Source: Mycobacterium sp. SMC-2 (GTDB lineage: Bacteria; Actinomycetota; Actinomycetes; Mycobacteriales; Mycobacteriaceae). Taken from it: a stretch of 64,000 nucleotides of DNA. Where the stretch lies: the NCBI RefSeq assembly GCF_025263485.1, contig NZ_CP079863.1, positions 744,001 to 808,000 on the forward strand, given 5' to 3'. The translations under genes and the position numbers were made by a program. Below are positions 41,260 through 49,187 of this stretch, in pieces; positions within the stretch are counted from its first letter, which is position 1, and every line of letters begins with the position of its first letter. Under the pieces are notes generated by a model that saw only the letters and a program-made list of their open reading frames with translations, did not search any database and had not been told where the DNA came from.

Positions 41260-41834
41260 AGGCCGCCGGCGCCGCGGCCCGGTTCGCGCTCCCGTCCCGC
41301 CTGCTGCACTGGCTGATGGCACCGATGGTCATCGCGCAACTGCTCATCGGCGTCACCATGGTCGCCGCCCTGAGCTACTACCCGCTGCTGCTGGCCATCC
41401 ATCGGCCGTTGGGCGTGCTGATCCTGATTTTCGCCGTGGTGCGGCTGGCGAATCGGCTCAGGCACCGGCCGCCACCATTTCTGTCCACCATGAGCCGCGC
41501 CGAACGGCGCATCGCGACGTGGTCGGAATACCTGCTCTACGCCCTGCTGCTGGTGCAGCCCCTGACCGGGTGGGCGATGCTTTCGGCGGCGCGGTCGCCG
41601 GTCACGTTGGTGGGACCGCTGCGATTGCCCGGCATCGCGCCGCAGAGTATCGATGTCTTCGCGGTGCTGCGCGAGTGCCACAGCGCCTTCGCGTTGTTGC
41701 TGTTCGGAACGTTTACCGCCCACATGTGCGCCGTGCTCTTCCACACGCTCGTGCTGCGCGACCGGCTCCTGGATCGCATGGCGCTGTGGCGCGTCAGGCC
41801 CGCCTCTCCCCGGCCCGACCAAGCCGAGCTCTGA
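41256..41834 (+). CDS. Cytochrome b561-type membrane protein
   Basis: A 192-aa four-helix di-heme cytochrome b561. Likely heme ligands are in RLLHWLMAPMVIAQLL (His), LLAIHRPLGVLILIFAVVR (His), LRECHSAFALLLFG (His) and FTAHMCAVLFHTLVLRD (His). It pairs with periplasmic redox enzymes. GTG 41256 overlaps the catalase-like stop (GTGA), strong evidence that the two proteins work together, perhaps as a quinol-linked peroxidase. Confidence 0.88.
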   Translation: MKAAGAAARFALPSRLLHWLMAPMVIAQLLIGVTMVAALSYYPLLLAIHRPLGVLILIFAVVRLANRLRHRPPPFLSTMSRAERRIATWSEYLLYALLLVQPLTGWAMLSAARSPVTLVGPLRLPGIAPQSIDVFAVLRECHSAFALLLFGTFTAHMCAVLFHTLVLRDRLLDRMALWRVRPASPRPDQAEL

Positions 41835-41866
41835 CGACCTGCCTCCCCGGACTGTGATCGGCCGAA

Positions 41867-41872
41867 TATGAT
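41867..41872 (+). promoter_or_regulatory. Candidate -10 for the aldolase gene
   Basis: TATGAT matches the mycobacterial -10 (TANNAT) and would start transcription near 41879, about 70 nt before the aldolase ATG. There is no clear -35. The surrounding GATCGGC-type repeats are short and unremarkable. Confidence 0.4.
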
Positions 41873-41949
41873 CGGCACGATCATCTCAAGGGTGCACAGC
41901 ACCGCAGGCGCCGTGACCACGCGGGACCACGAAAGAGTGGAGAACTTCC

Positions 41950-42843
41950 ATGCGGAACGAGAAGCAAGCGGACCGGATGGCGTCGGGGAAGGGATTCATC
42001 GCGGCGCTCGACCAGAGCGGCGGCTCGACGCCCAAGGCGCTGCGCCTCTACGGCATCAAGGACGACGCGTACTCCTCTGAAGAGGAGATGTTCGACCTCA
42101 TCCACCAGATGCGTTCGCGGATCATCACCTCCCCGGCGTTCACCGGCGACCGCGTGCTGGCCGCGATCCTGTTCGAGCAGACCATGGATCGGCAGATCGC
42201 GGGCAAACCGTCGACCACCTACCTGTGGGAGACCAAGAACGTGGTGCCGATTCTCAAGATCGACAAGGGCCTGGCGGAGGCGTCCGATGACGTGCAGCTG
42301 ATGAAGCCGATCCCGGGCCTGGACGAGCTACTGGAGCGCGCCGCGAGCAAGGGCGTCTTCGGCACCAAGGAACGCTCGGTGATCGGCGGCGCCAACGCCA
42401 AGGGCATCGCCGCCGTGGTGGCCCAGCAGTTCGAGCTGGCCCATCAGGTGCTCTCGCACGACCTGGTGCCCATCATCGAACCCGAGGTCACCATCTCGAT
42501 CTCGGACAAGGCCGAGGCCGAGGCGATCCTGCGTGACGAGATCACCAAGCAGCTCGAGAACGTGCCCGACGGGCAACGCGTGATGCTCAAGCTGAGCCTG
42601 CCCAGCGAGGTCAACTACTACCGCCCCCTGATCGAGCATCCGAAGGTGATGCGAGTCGTCGCCCTCTCCGGCGGCTACTCGCGCGAGGAAGCCAACGAGC
42701 TGCTGGCAAAGAACAGCGGTTTGATCGCCAGCTTCAGCCGCGCGCTGACCGAGGGGCTTACGGTCGACCAGTCCGACGAGCAGTTCAACGCCACGCTGGA
42801 CAAGGCGATCCAGTCGATCTACGAGGCCTCGATCGCCGGCTGA
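41950..42843 (+). CDS. fda: Class I fructose-bisphosphate aldolase
   Basis: A 297-aa Schiff-base aldolase cleaving fructose 1,6-bisphosphate in glycolysis and gluconeogenesis. Family features: GKGFIAALDQSGGSTPKALRLYG, VPILKIDKGLAEASDDVQLM, VPIIEPEVTISISDKAEAE and VMLKLSLPSEVNYY (about residues 215-228), with the lysine expected to form the imine. It is additional to the class II enzyme usual in mycobacteria (elsewhere in the genome by inference). ATG 41950 has GTGGAG 8 nt upstream. Confidence 0.94.
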   Translation: MRNEKQADRMASGKGFIAALDQSGGSTPKALRLYGIKDDAYSSEEEMFDLIHQMRSRIITSPAFTGDRVLAAILFEQTMDRQIAGKPSTTYLWETKNVVPILKIDKGLAEASDDVQLMKPIPGLDELLERAASKGVFGTKERSVIGGANAKGIAAVVAQQFELAHQVLSHDLVPIIEPEVTISISDKAEAEAILRDEITKQLENVPDGQRVMLKLSLPSEVNYYRPLIEHPKVMRVVALSGGYSREEANELLAKNSGLIASFSRALTEGLTVDQSDEQFNATLDKAIQSIYEASIAG

Positions 42844-42844
42844 C

Positions 42845-43909
42845 CTAGTAGCCGTGCTGGGCCATGCCCGGCGGGCCCTGGCTGGCGGCGTGTTCGTCAG
42901 ACACCACGGCGGGCACCATCTCGCTCGTCACCAGCCCGTCGTCGCGGGTCAACTCGTCGACCACATCGAAGGATTCGGAGATGTTGGCCGGGGTGTCGAC
43001 GACGATGGTCATCACGGGGACACGGCGGCGTAGCGAGAGCAATGTGTCACCGTGCGGTTGATGATCCCCGTGGTACCCCCAGATGCCCCGTAACGCCGTC
43101 GCGCCGTCTGGCACTTCTCCCTGACGAAGCCGCTGCACGATCGCACGGTGAATCGGCACCCCGCCGTAGAGGGCCGACTCGGACGTGTAGACGGTCAACT
43201 TCTGGAACAGCGGCAAACCGCGTTCGTCGACGCCCGGGAACTGGTGCGGCCGTTCCAGGAGTTCGCCGTCGCGCTTGCACACGCGGACCCGCTCCATTGT
43301 GAACATGGGTTGATAGAGCAGCCCGGCCAGCTCCGGCAGCACCCCACCGATGCCCTCACCGGACCCGACGGCGACGATCATCATCGGCACGTTGGCGTTA
43401 CGACCGAAGAAGCGCGCACGGTGCCGCTGCCCGTGGGTGACGCCGTCGACGCCCAGCAGCACCGAGGCGCCGGCTATCCGGCGCCGGTGCAGGAGATCGC
43501 AGATGGCGACGTAGGCGGGTGTGCCGTCGACGCGTTCCTTGCGGCCGACGTAGACGGTCAGCTTTACGGCTTCGCGCAATTCGTCGGGAAGCTCCAGCGG
43601 CCCGGTGATCTCGCGCAGCAGGCGTGCCCGCTCCAAGGTGAGCAGGCCGCGCTGCTTGATGGCGAGCACCGCGTCGAGCATCGCCTCGATTTTCGCCCTG
43701 GTGTCGACGGCGACGATCGCGACGGGCGGATCCTCCGACAACGTCAGCGACTCATCGGTTCTCAGCAGACGGCCGGTACCGAAGCCGCCGATGCCGCGCA
43801 GCACCACGCCGCAGGCGATGCGATGCCGGGCGTACAAGTCGAGCAGCACGTCGGAGACGAAGCCCTCGTCGGTTCGCCGACGCTCGGCCAGATAGGTGGT
43901 GAGCTTCAA
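42845..43909 (-). CDS. Protein with three tandem DUF190 domains
   Basis: A 354-aa protein made of three copies of the PII-like DUF190 fold: KLTTYLAERRRTDEGF (1-105), KLTVYVGRKERVDGTPAYV (about 115-220), and KLTVYTSESALYGGVPIHRAIVQ (about 238-335). Each has the strand then VLLGIxG-type pattern (VLRGIGGFG; VLLGVDGVTHG; ALRGIWGYHG). DUF190 genes often neighbour CrcB fluoride channels, but none is nearby. It ends 1 nt beyond the convergent aldolase stop. It probably senses a small ligand; function is unknown. Confidence 0.85.
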   Translation of the reverse strand: MKLTTYLAERRRTDEGFVSDVLLDLYARHRIACGVVLRGIGGFGTGRLLRTDESLTLSEDPPVAIVAVDTRAKIEAMLDAVLAIKQRGLLTLERARLLREITGPLELPDELREAVKLTVYVGRKERVDGTPAYVAICDLLHRRRIAGASVLLGVDGVTHGQRHRARFFGRNANVPMMIVAVGSGEGIGGVLPELAGLLYQPMFTMERVRVCKRDGELLERPHQFPGVDERGLPLFQKLTVYTSESALYGGVPIHRAIVQRLRQGEVPDGATALRGIWGYHGDHQPHGDTLLSLRRRVPVMTIVVDTPANISESFDVVDELTRDDGLVTSEMVPAVVSDEHAASQGPPGMAQHGY

Positions 43910-44591
43910 GGAATCTTCGTCCAGAGTGCGCTCCTAAGGCGTTGCGGTGCAGCATTCTTCACGTGCCGCCGGCTCTCCGTCGACGTTGTCATGTCGCTTG
44001 GCGGCGATCTTACGCGCATAGGGTAGACCCCCCGGCATGCATACGGCGGAACCTGGCGCCAAACGAATGAGCCTTCGCTCGTCGGCATTTCGCGTATGGG
44101 ACGAAACTTCGCTTGTAGGCTCACAGTCAGCTTGCAGCTGAGGTCCAGCGGTAGACTTGAAACATGCCGTGTTCAAACGGCGTGCCCGCTGCTGGATACA
44201 CCATCCAGCGACCGTCGGGATCTGGCGGAATGAGCGAGTCGAACCTCGCCCAACTTTCCGGATTGCCCTGCCGCGAAGCGCTCATGATATCGCCCGCTGA
44301 CCCTTACGTCGACGTCTGCCGCCGACGACTCGTCAGCGAGTCGAATCCAGCGCTGTGGCATCCAAATATTCTGTGCGTCAACGATTGAGGCGAGTTCAAC
44401 GTACATTCGCGCATTCCGATCGGCTTTCTCGACGACTCCGCCGCAGCGAGGCTGCCGTAGGGCAGCCACCCGGCCGGCATGCCAACGCTCACCGATTTCG
44501 CCCACGCGCGGAAATGTCGCCAGACACCCACGCGCGCGGCGCGACTCATCCCAGCCCGTCAGCTGACGGCACTAGCAGAAACGGAAATCTC
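43910..44591. other. Long intergenic stretch
   Basis: 682 nt without a securely supported gene. Short frames on the minus strand are not convincing. A TAGACT -10 element (44152-44157) precedes ATG 44164, described separately. The region divides the DUF190 gene from a divergently oriented exported protein. Confidence 0.4.
44164..44388 (+). CDS. Doubtful small ORF, possibly leaderless
   Basis: A 74-aa frame with four cysteines, no membrane segment and no recognised family. The only support is a TAGACT -10 element ending 6 nt before ATG 44164, the spacing seen in leaderless mycobacterial transcripts. Codon use is less GC-biased than in true genes nearby, so it may not be translated. Confidence 0.22.
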   Translation: MPCSNGVPAAGYTIQRPSGSGGMSESNLAQLSGLPCREALMISPADPYVDVCRRRLVSESNPALWHPNILCVND

Positions 44592-45515
44592 ATGTTCACC
44601 GGCTTCACTGGCCAGGTCGGTGCTGTGGTCGCCATCATCGTGGTGCTAACCGGCGGCGCGACTCTGCGTGGCGGCGCAGTAACGGCCGACCCAAACCAGG
44701 ACGAGCAGTTCAAGGCACTTCTCGACCAAGAAGAAATCCCCGCCCTCGAAGGAGTGCCGACCCTTATCGACACCGCCCACAAGATTTGTCGCGTACTCGA
44801 TAGTGGCATTCCGGTGGGCACCATCGTGGGCGCGATGATGAACAATGCGTACACCCAGGATCCGGCCGAGCGCCTCTACCCCCCAGCCCGCCTCGAATCC
44901 ACCATGACCCGATTCATCATCGCGTCAGTCGAGGCCTACTGCCCGCGCGATCAACGCAAGATCGCCACCATCATGCCTAATCCCGCGCTGGCACCGAGCG
45001 GGCCGGCGCACCCCGCCGGCGCGCACCTGCACGGCGCGGCAAGTGATTTGGTGCGGAAACCGGCGCGAACCGGCGTCGTGGCAGCGCCTCGCGTCATCGA
45101 CGATGACGCGCATAGCACGGCGCCCGCGGGGTTGATCGGAGCGCTTCCCTCCGGAGACATGACCGCGCCCACCCAGCCGCAGATTCCGCCGCCGGCCCCA
45201 GGGGAGCATCTGCAGAGTCCGCCCAGGCCCACCGCGGCACCGCCGGTACCTAAGCGGCCGCCCCCGCCACCGCAGCAGCCACCGCCCCCGCCACCGCAGC
45301 AACCGCCGCCCCCGCCACAACAGTTGGAGCCTCCTGCGCTTGCTCCTCAGCCAGGCGGAGGTGACGGTAGCGGCGGCGGTGGTGGTGGTAACACCGGTGG
45401 GACGGGCGGCACCGGTGGCGGCGGCGTGGGCGGTGGTGGCACGGGCGGTGGCGGTCCGGTGGAATCGCCCCCAGCGCCGCACGGGCCGCCCGGCTATGTC
45501 AGGCTCGCACCTTGA
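44592..45515 (+). CDS. DUF732 exported protein with Pro- and Gly-rich tail
   Basis: A 307-aa protein: N-terminal signal-like hydrophobic segment (GQVGAVVAIIVVLTGGATLRGGAVTA, residues 7-32), then a mycobacterial DUF732 domain (DPNQDEQFKALLDQEEIPAL, HKICRVLDSGIPVGTIVG, SVEAYCPRDQ; two Cys likely disulfide-bonded). A long low-complexity tail follows: Pro-rich PPPPPQQPP repeats, then Gly/Thr repeats (GGTGGTGGGGVGGGG). Secreted, function unknown. ATG 44592 is used; the open frame upstream to 44355 has no ribosome site. Confidence 0.8.
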   Translation: MFTGFTGQVGAVVAIIVVLTGGATLRGGAVTADPNQDEQFKALLDQEEIPALEGVPTLIDTAHKICRVLDSGIPVGTIVGAMMNNAYTQDPAERLYPPARLESTMTRFIIASVEAYCPRDQRKIATIMPNPALAPSGPAHPAGAHLHGAASDLVRKPARTGVVAAPRVIDDDAHSTAPAGLIGALPSGDMTAPTQPQIPPPAPGEHLQSPPRPTAAPPVPKRPPPPPQQPPPPPPQQPPPPPQQLEPPALAPQPGGGDGSGGGGGGNTGGTGGTGGGGVGGGGTGGGGPVESPPAPHGPPGYVRLAP

Positions 45516-45527
45516 GCCCGGCCCGCG

Positions 45528-46697
45528 TCACCGCAACGTTTCGGTCGGTACCGCGTAGCGCTCCTGGTAGTTGCGCACCCGCTCCCGCACCTCGCCGGCT
45601 TGCAGGCCGGTGTCCGACCAGGTGTAGCGGCCGCGGCCGCCGTCGCCTGGATGGGCGGCGAGGAACTCACGCATCTTCTGTTCGGCGTCGGGACGCAGTT
45701 CGCGATCCAGCCTTTGGTAGATGTCCTTGATCGTGGTCCACGGGTCGTTGATGAAGTCGCTGTATTGCACGTCGATCACGCGGTCCGCCGGCACCGCGCC
45801 GCTGTCCCGCAGGGCCATCTCGCGCTCCAGGCCGACGACGATCTCCTCGTAGGACTGGGCGGCGCACTCGGCGATGCTGGACTCGTCGCTGCACATCCGG
45901 CGCAGATGGTGGGTCAGCGCGGCGATCGACGAGATGACGTTCAGCGGGTCGCGGTGAGTCTGCACGATCAACGCGTCGGGGTATTCGGCCAGCAGCGTGT
46001 CGAGCTGCCACAGGTGCGCCGGAGACTTCAGCAACCACTGGCCGGGCACCCCGGATTGCAAGTGCTGCAGGAAGATTCGGTGGTAGCGGTAGGCGCCCGC
46101 GTGGTCCGCCTCGTAGAGCAGCCAGCGGTAGTAGCTCGGCAGGCGGTACTGCACGGAGAAGATCATGCTGACGAACTCGCCCGCCGTGATGCGCACGCAC
46201 TCCTGCCCGACGAGGGCGCCCATCGGATGAAAGGACAGGAATCCGGGCATGATCTGTTCGGACATGTCGATGCTGGCCTGTGTCTGCGCGATCCGCGGAT
46301 CGTCGTGATAGGTCTCGGGCCGCGGGACCGGACAGGGCTCGTCGACCTCCCACGTCAACGGGGCACGCAGGTCGGGGTCCTGGGCGAGCAGGTCGTAGAG
46401 GATCGTGGTGCCGGTGCGCGGCTGACCCACGATAAAGATCGGCGCCGCAATCGGTTTGGCGCCGATTTCGGGATGCTGCTTGCGCCAGGCGATCACGCCC
46501 AGCCGATTCTTCAGGGCGCGCATGATGTCGAGGTGGGCGATCTCGACGCCGATGTCCGACAGCCGCGCGTCGTTGATCAGCCCGTCGGTGAGGCGGTGCA
46601 GCCCGGGCCGCCACCCTTCGGGGCCGAAGTCGTCGCTGCCCGCCTCCTCGCAGGCGGCGGCTATCAGCCGCTCGGGGGCGAATCGATCGTGCAGCAT
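45528..46697 (-). CDS. Sulfotransferase family protein
   Basis: A 389-aa sulfotransferase (the large mycobacterial family). The PAPS 5'-phosphosulfate loop is PIFIVGQPRTGTTILYDLLA (about residues 86-105), and the 3'-phosphate region is VQTHRDPLNVISSIAALTHH (about 245-264); LKSPAHLWQLDTLL lies just before it. Sulfates an unknown acceptor. The ATG at 46697 overlaps the stop of the DUF1214 gene (TGATG), with AGGAG 8 nt upstream, so the two are coupled. A larger frame is open through the upstream gene but is an artefact. Confidence 0.9.
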   Translation of the reverse strand: MLHDRFAPERLIAAACEEAGSDDFGPEGWRPGLHRLTDGLINDARLSDIGVEIAHLDIMRALKNRLGVIAWRKQHPEIGAKPIAAPIFIVGQPRTGTTILYDLLAQDPDLRAPLTWEVDEPCPVPRPETYHDDPRIAQTQASIDMSEQIMPGFLSFHPMGALVGQECVRITAGEFVSMIFSVQYRLPSYYRWLLYEADHAGAYRYHRIFLQHLQSGVPGQWLLKSPAHLWQLDTLLAEYPDALIVQTHRDPLNVISSIAALTHHLRRMCSDESSIAECAAQSYEEIVVGLEREMALRDSGAVPADRVIDVQYSDFINDPWTTIKDIYQRLDRELRPDAEQKMREFLAAHPGDGGRGRYTWSDTGLQAGEVRERVRNYQERYAVPTETLR

Positions 46698-47794
46698 CAC
46701 ACCGGCTCCTCTCCTCGGCGCACCGACACCGTCACGTCGGGCGGGCTGGGGTTGTCCAGCCAGCGCAGGGTGACGAAGCCACGATGGCGGCCACCGGTGT
46801 CGAGCCAGTGGCCGATTCCGAAATCCCTGGCGGAGATGGCGATCCGCACCCGGCCGTCGGCGTCGGGCGCGACGCCACGGTTGGTCACCGAGCTGTGCCG
46901 GACGCGCGGTTCCAGGCACTCGTGCCAGATGCTTTCCAGCGTGACGTTCCAGTACCGGGTGTCGGGGGGAGCGATGTCGAGCACGAGCGCCTCGTGGGGC
47001 TCGAGCCGGTAGGTCCCGATCATGTACAGGTTGTCCGGGGTGGTGTCGGCGGCGCCCAGGTTGGCGGCCTCGGCGGTCAGCAACGTGTTGGGCATGTCGA
47101 GCAGTTCCGGCTTGATGGTGCGGTGCAGCGTCGCCAGCTTCATCAGCGACCAGGCCATCGCGGTGAATTGATTGGCGAGCTCGCCATCCGTCAGCGACCT
47201 CAGCGGACCGGGGTCCAGCGCCTCGATCCGCAGCGTGGCGAGCTCTTCGTGCCCGCGATCGCCGATGTACTCGCGGACCACCACCGACGAGGCGTCGTCG
47301 GGAATCGGCACCCACTGCGCGCCGGCCAGGTCGTCGGGCTCGCTCGCCGACAGCACGAGGGCGAATTCCCCTGAGTCCAGCACTAAGTCGACGTCGCTGA
47401 CGTATCCCGCCATGCGCCGCGGCGTGAGTCCCGTCCCGGCCAGGATCTGCAAGCCGAGGTAGGCGCTGGTTCCGCGGGAGCCGGTGATCCGGTAGCGACG
47501 GTCCCCACGAATCATCGCGAGGTAATAGTTGCCGTCGGGATTGGGACCGCCGACCATGCGGTTTTCCGAACACATATCGAAGAAGCAGGGGCGTTCGGCG
47601 TCGGCCTCCACCGACATCTGGGCGCACAGCGACGAGACCCGGGCGATGAGCCGCAGCCCTTCGAGCAACTCGCGCTCGGACTCGGCGTCCTCGCTGACGA
47701 CCTTCGTGACATCCGTGATCATCTGCTGAAAGAACTGCCATGCGGCGCGCGCGTTCGGGGCCGGCCGATCCGACGAATCGACGGATTGAGACAT
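46697..47794 (-). CDS. DUF1214 family protein
   Basis: A 365-aa protein with the DUF1214 C-terminal pattern: HEALVLDIAPPDTRYWNVTLESIWHE (about residues 270-295) and VRIAISARDFGIGHWLDTGGRHRGFVTLRW. Function is unknown; such genes often sit with sulfotransferases and TetR genes in mycobacteria. The transcript is probably leaderless: TAGCAT on the minus strand ends 6 nt before ATG 47794. The start codon lies inside the palindrome shared with the divergent tetR gene. Confidence 0.85.
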   Translation of the reverse strand: MSQSVDSSDRPAPNARAAWQFFQQMITDVTKVVSEDAESERELLEGLRLIARVSSLCAQMSVEADAERPCFFDMCSENRMVGGPNPDGNYYLAMIRGDRRYRITGSRGTSAYLGLQILAGTGLTPRRMAGYVSDVDLVLDSGEFALVLSASEPDDLAGAQWVPIPDDASSVVVREYIGDRGHEELATLRIEALDPGPLRSLTDGELANQFTAMAWSLMKLATLHRTIKPELLDMPNTLLTAEAANLGAADTTPDNLYMIGTYRLEPHEALVLDIAPPDTRYWNVTLESIWHECLEPRVRHSSVTNRGVAPDADGRVRIAISARDFGIGHWLDTGGRHRGFVTLRWLDNPSPPDVTVSVRRGEEPV

Positions 47795-47817
47795 AGTCTC
47801 ATGCTAAGACTATGTCT
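47789..47817. promoter_or_regulatory. Perfect 11-bp inverted repeat operator between DUF1214 and tetR genes
   Basis: AGACATAGTCT (47789-47799) and AGACTATGTCT (47807-47817) are exact reverse complements with a 7-nt spacer. The left arm contains the DUF1214 ATG, and the spacer contains its -10 (TAGCAT on minus). A plus-strand -10 (TAGTCT, 47794-47799) also falls within it. This is the expected site for the adjacent TetR protein, controlling itself and the DUF1214-sulfotransferase operon. Confidence 0.8.
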
Positions 47818-47856
47818 TACGATTTAGGCATCGTTTCGCGAGAAAAGGGCGGGGGA

Positions 47857-48441
47857 ATGGCTGCCACCACGTCGTTGGCCGAACGGAAGCGGACGGCGAT
47901 GCGTCAGCGCATCGCCGGCGCGGCCGCTCAGCTGGTCGTCGACCGCGGTTTGGCGGGCACGACCGTGGACCGCATCGCCGACGCAGCCGACATCGGCCGG
48001 GCGACCTTCTTCCGATACTTCAATTCCAAGGAAGACGCCGTCGCCGAGGGCATGACCGTGCACTGGCTCAACCGGATCACCGCCGCCCTGGCGGCCCAGC
48101 CCGAGCGCCTGAGCGCCACCGACGCAGTCACCGGCGCCTTCGGGGAGCTCGCCCGCGGGTTCGCCGACATCGAGCAACAGATTCGCGAATTGGCCGTCCT
48201 GACAAGGTCTTCCGACACCCTGGAGGCGTGGACACTGCACATCTATGTGCGGTACGAACTGGCGATCGCCGACCTCATCGCGCCGCGGCTGCCGCGGCTG
48301 ACCGCCCAGGACCCCAGGCCCCGCCTGATCGGTGCGCTGGCGATGGCGGTCGTGCGCATCGCCCTGGACGATTGGCTCAGCCACGGGGGATCCCTGCCGG
48401 ACCGCGTGGGTCAGGGCCTGGCGGCGATCACGGTCGGGTGA
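47857..48441 (+). CDS. TetR-family regulator (DUF1214/sulfotransferase operon)
   Basis: A 194-aa TetR regulator. The DNA-binding helix-turn-helix is RQRIAGAAAQLVVDRGLAGTTVDRIADAADIGRATFFRYFNSKEDAV (about residues 14-60), followed by an all-helical ligand-binding domain of unknown specificity. ATG 47857 has AAGGGCGGGGGA upstream; ATG 47812, inside the operator, is less likely. It is divergent from the DUF1214 operon and convergent with a second tetR gene 10 nt away. Confidence 0.9.
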   Translation: MAATTSLAERKRTAMRQRIAGAAAQLVVDRGLAGTTVDRIADAADIGRATFFRYFNSKEDAVAEGMTVHWLNRITAALAAQPERLSATDAVTGAFGELARGFADIEQQIRELAVLTRSSDTLEAWTLHIYVRYELAIADLIAPRLPRLTAQDPRPRLIGALAMAVVRIALDDWLSHGGSLPDRVGQGLAAITVG

Positions 48442-48451
48442 TCGTCCGGTA

Positions 48452-49033
48452 TCAGCCTCGGAGCGCCTCGACGATGAGCCGCGTCGTGCGTTCGGCTCGC
48501 CGCCGCGAATAGGGCTGTGCGCCGGACAGGATCGGATACACCACGCCGCCGACGATCGCGTCCGCGGCGGATTCGGCGGTGGTAGCGGCGATGCCGTCGG
48601 CGAGCAGCCGGTCCCGCACGCTGTCGTGCAACGGCGCGCTGAACCCGGCCCGCAGCCGGACGGCGGTGTCCTCGTGCTCCATGCAGGCCACGGTCAACGT
48701 CCGCAACATGGCGGAGCCGCGCTCGGTCGTCAGGCTGGTGACCAGCTTGCCCACCCAGCCCACCAGGTCGGCGGCCAGGTCGTCGGTGTGGGATGCCGAC
48801 GCCAGCAGCTTGTCGGCGTCCTCGAGCATGACGTCGGCGACCAGCGCGGGGCGGCTGGGCCACCACCGGTAGATGGTCTGCTTGCCCACCCCCGCCCGGG
48901 CGGCGACCGCCTCGATGGTCAGGCCGTCGAACCCACGCTCGAGAAGCAGTTCGCGGGTGGCGGTGACGATCGCCGTGCGCGATTTCTCGCTTCGGCGCCT
49001 CGGCGCGCTCACCTGGGTGAGATCGCGTGGCAT
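48452..49033 (-). CDS. TetR-family regulator of the acyl-CoA catabolic island
   Basis: A 193-aa TetR protein with helix-turn-helix [31 protein letters not shown] (about residues 35-66) and a helical C-terminal domain. It is divergent from the acyl-CoA dehydrogenase gene; the spacer carries a 9-bp-arm palindrome. The same 19-bp sequence recurs upstream of fadD at 61167-61185. I infer that it represses this catabolic regulon and responds to a CoA-thioester. Confidence 0.9.
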   Translation of the reverse strand: MPRDLTQVSAPRRRSEKSRTAIVTATRELLLERGFDGLTIEAVAARAGVGKQTIYRWWPSRPALVADVMLEDADKLLASASHTDDLAADLVGWVGKLVTSLTTERGSAMLRTLTVACMEHEDTAVRLRAGFSAPLHDSVRDRLLADGIAATTAESAADAIVGGVVYPILSGAQPYSRRRAERTTRLIVEALRG

Positions 49034-49098
49034 CTGGTGATCCTCACTGCCGCGGGGTGGCCCGCTTTACATCGCCTGACTACCCCCGGTAGTCTGCC

Positions 49099-49122
49099 AC
49101 AAGACGAGACGGTTCGTCTTGT
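49099..49122. promoter_or_regulatory. TetR operator, acyl-CoA dehydrogenase / tetR divergent promoter
   Basis: ACAAGACGA (49099-49107) and TCGTCTTGT (49114-49122) are exact reverse complements separated by GACGGT. The 19-mer AGACGAGACGGTTCGTCTT (49102-49120) matches the site upstream of fadD (61167-61185) in 18 of 19 positions. A shorter CTACC-CCC-GGTAG palindrome lies just left at 49080-49092. It is the probable site of the adjacent TetR. Confidence 0.8.
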
Positions 49123-49187
49123 AAGGGCACCGAAGTCGAAGGGTAACAGTCCGTGCGGCCAACCATAGCCACCTCTCGGCCGTCATC

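Noticed and set aside
46698..47741. Sulfotransferase frame extended through the DUF1214 gene
   Set aside because: The upstream part is an Arg/Gly-rich shadow of the DUF1214 gene; the real start is next to a ribosome site at 46697.
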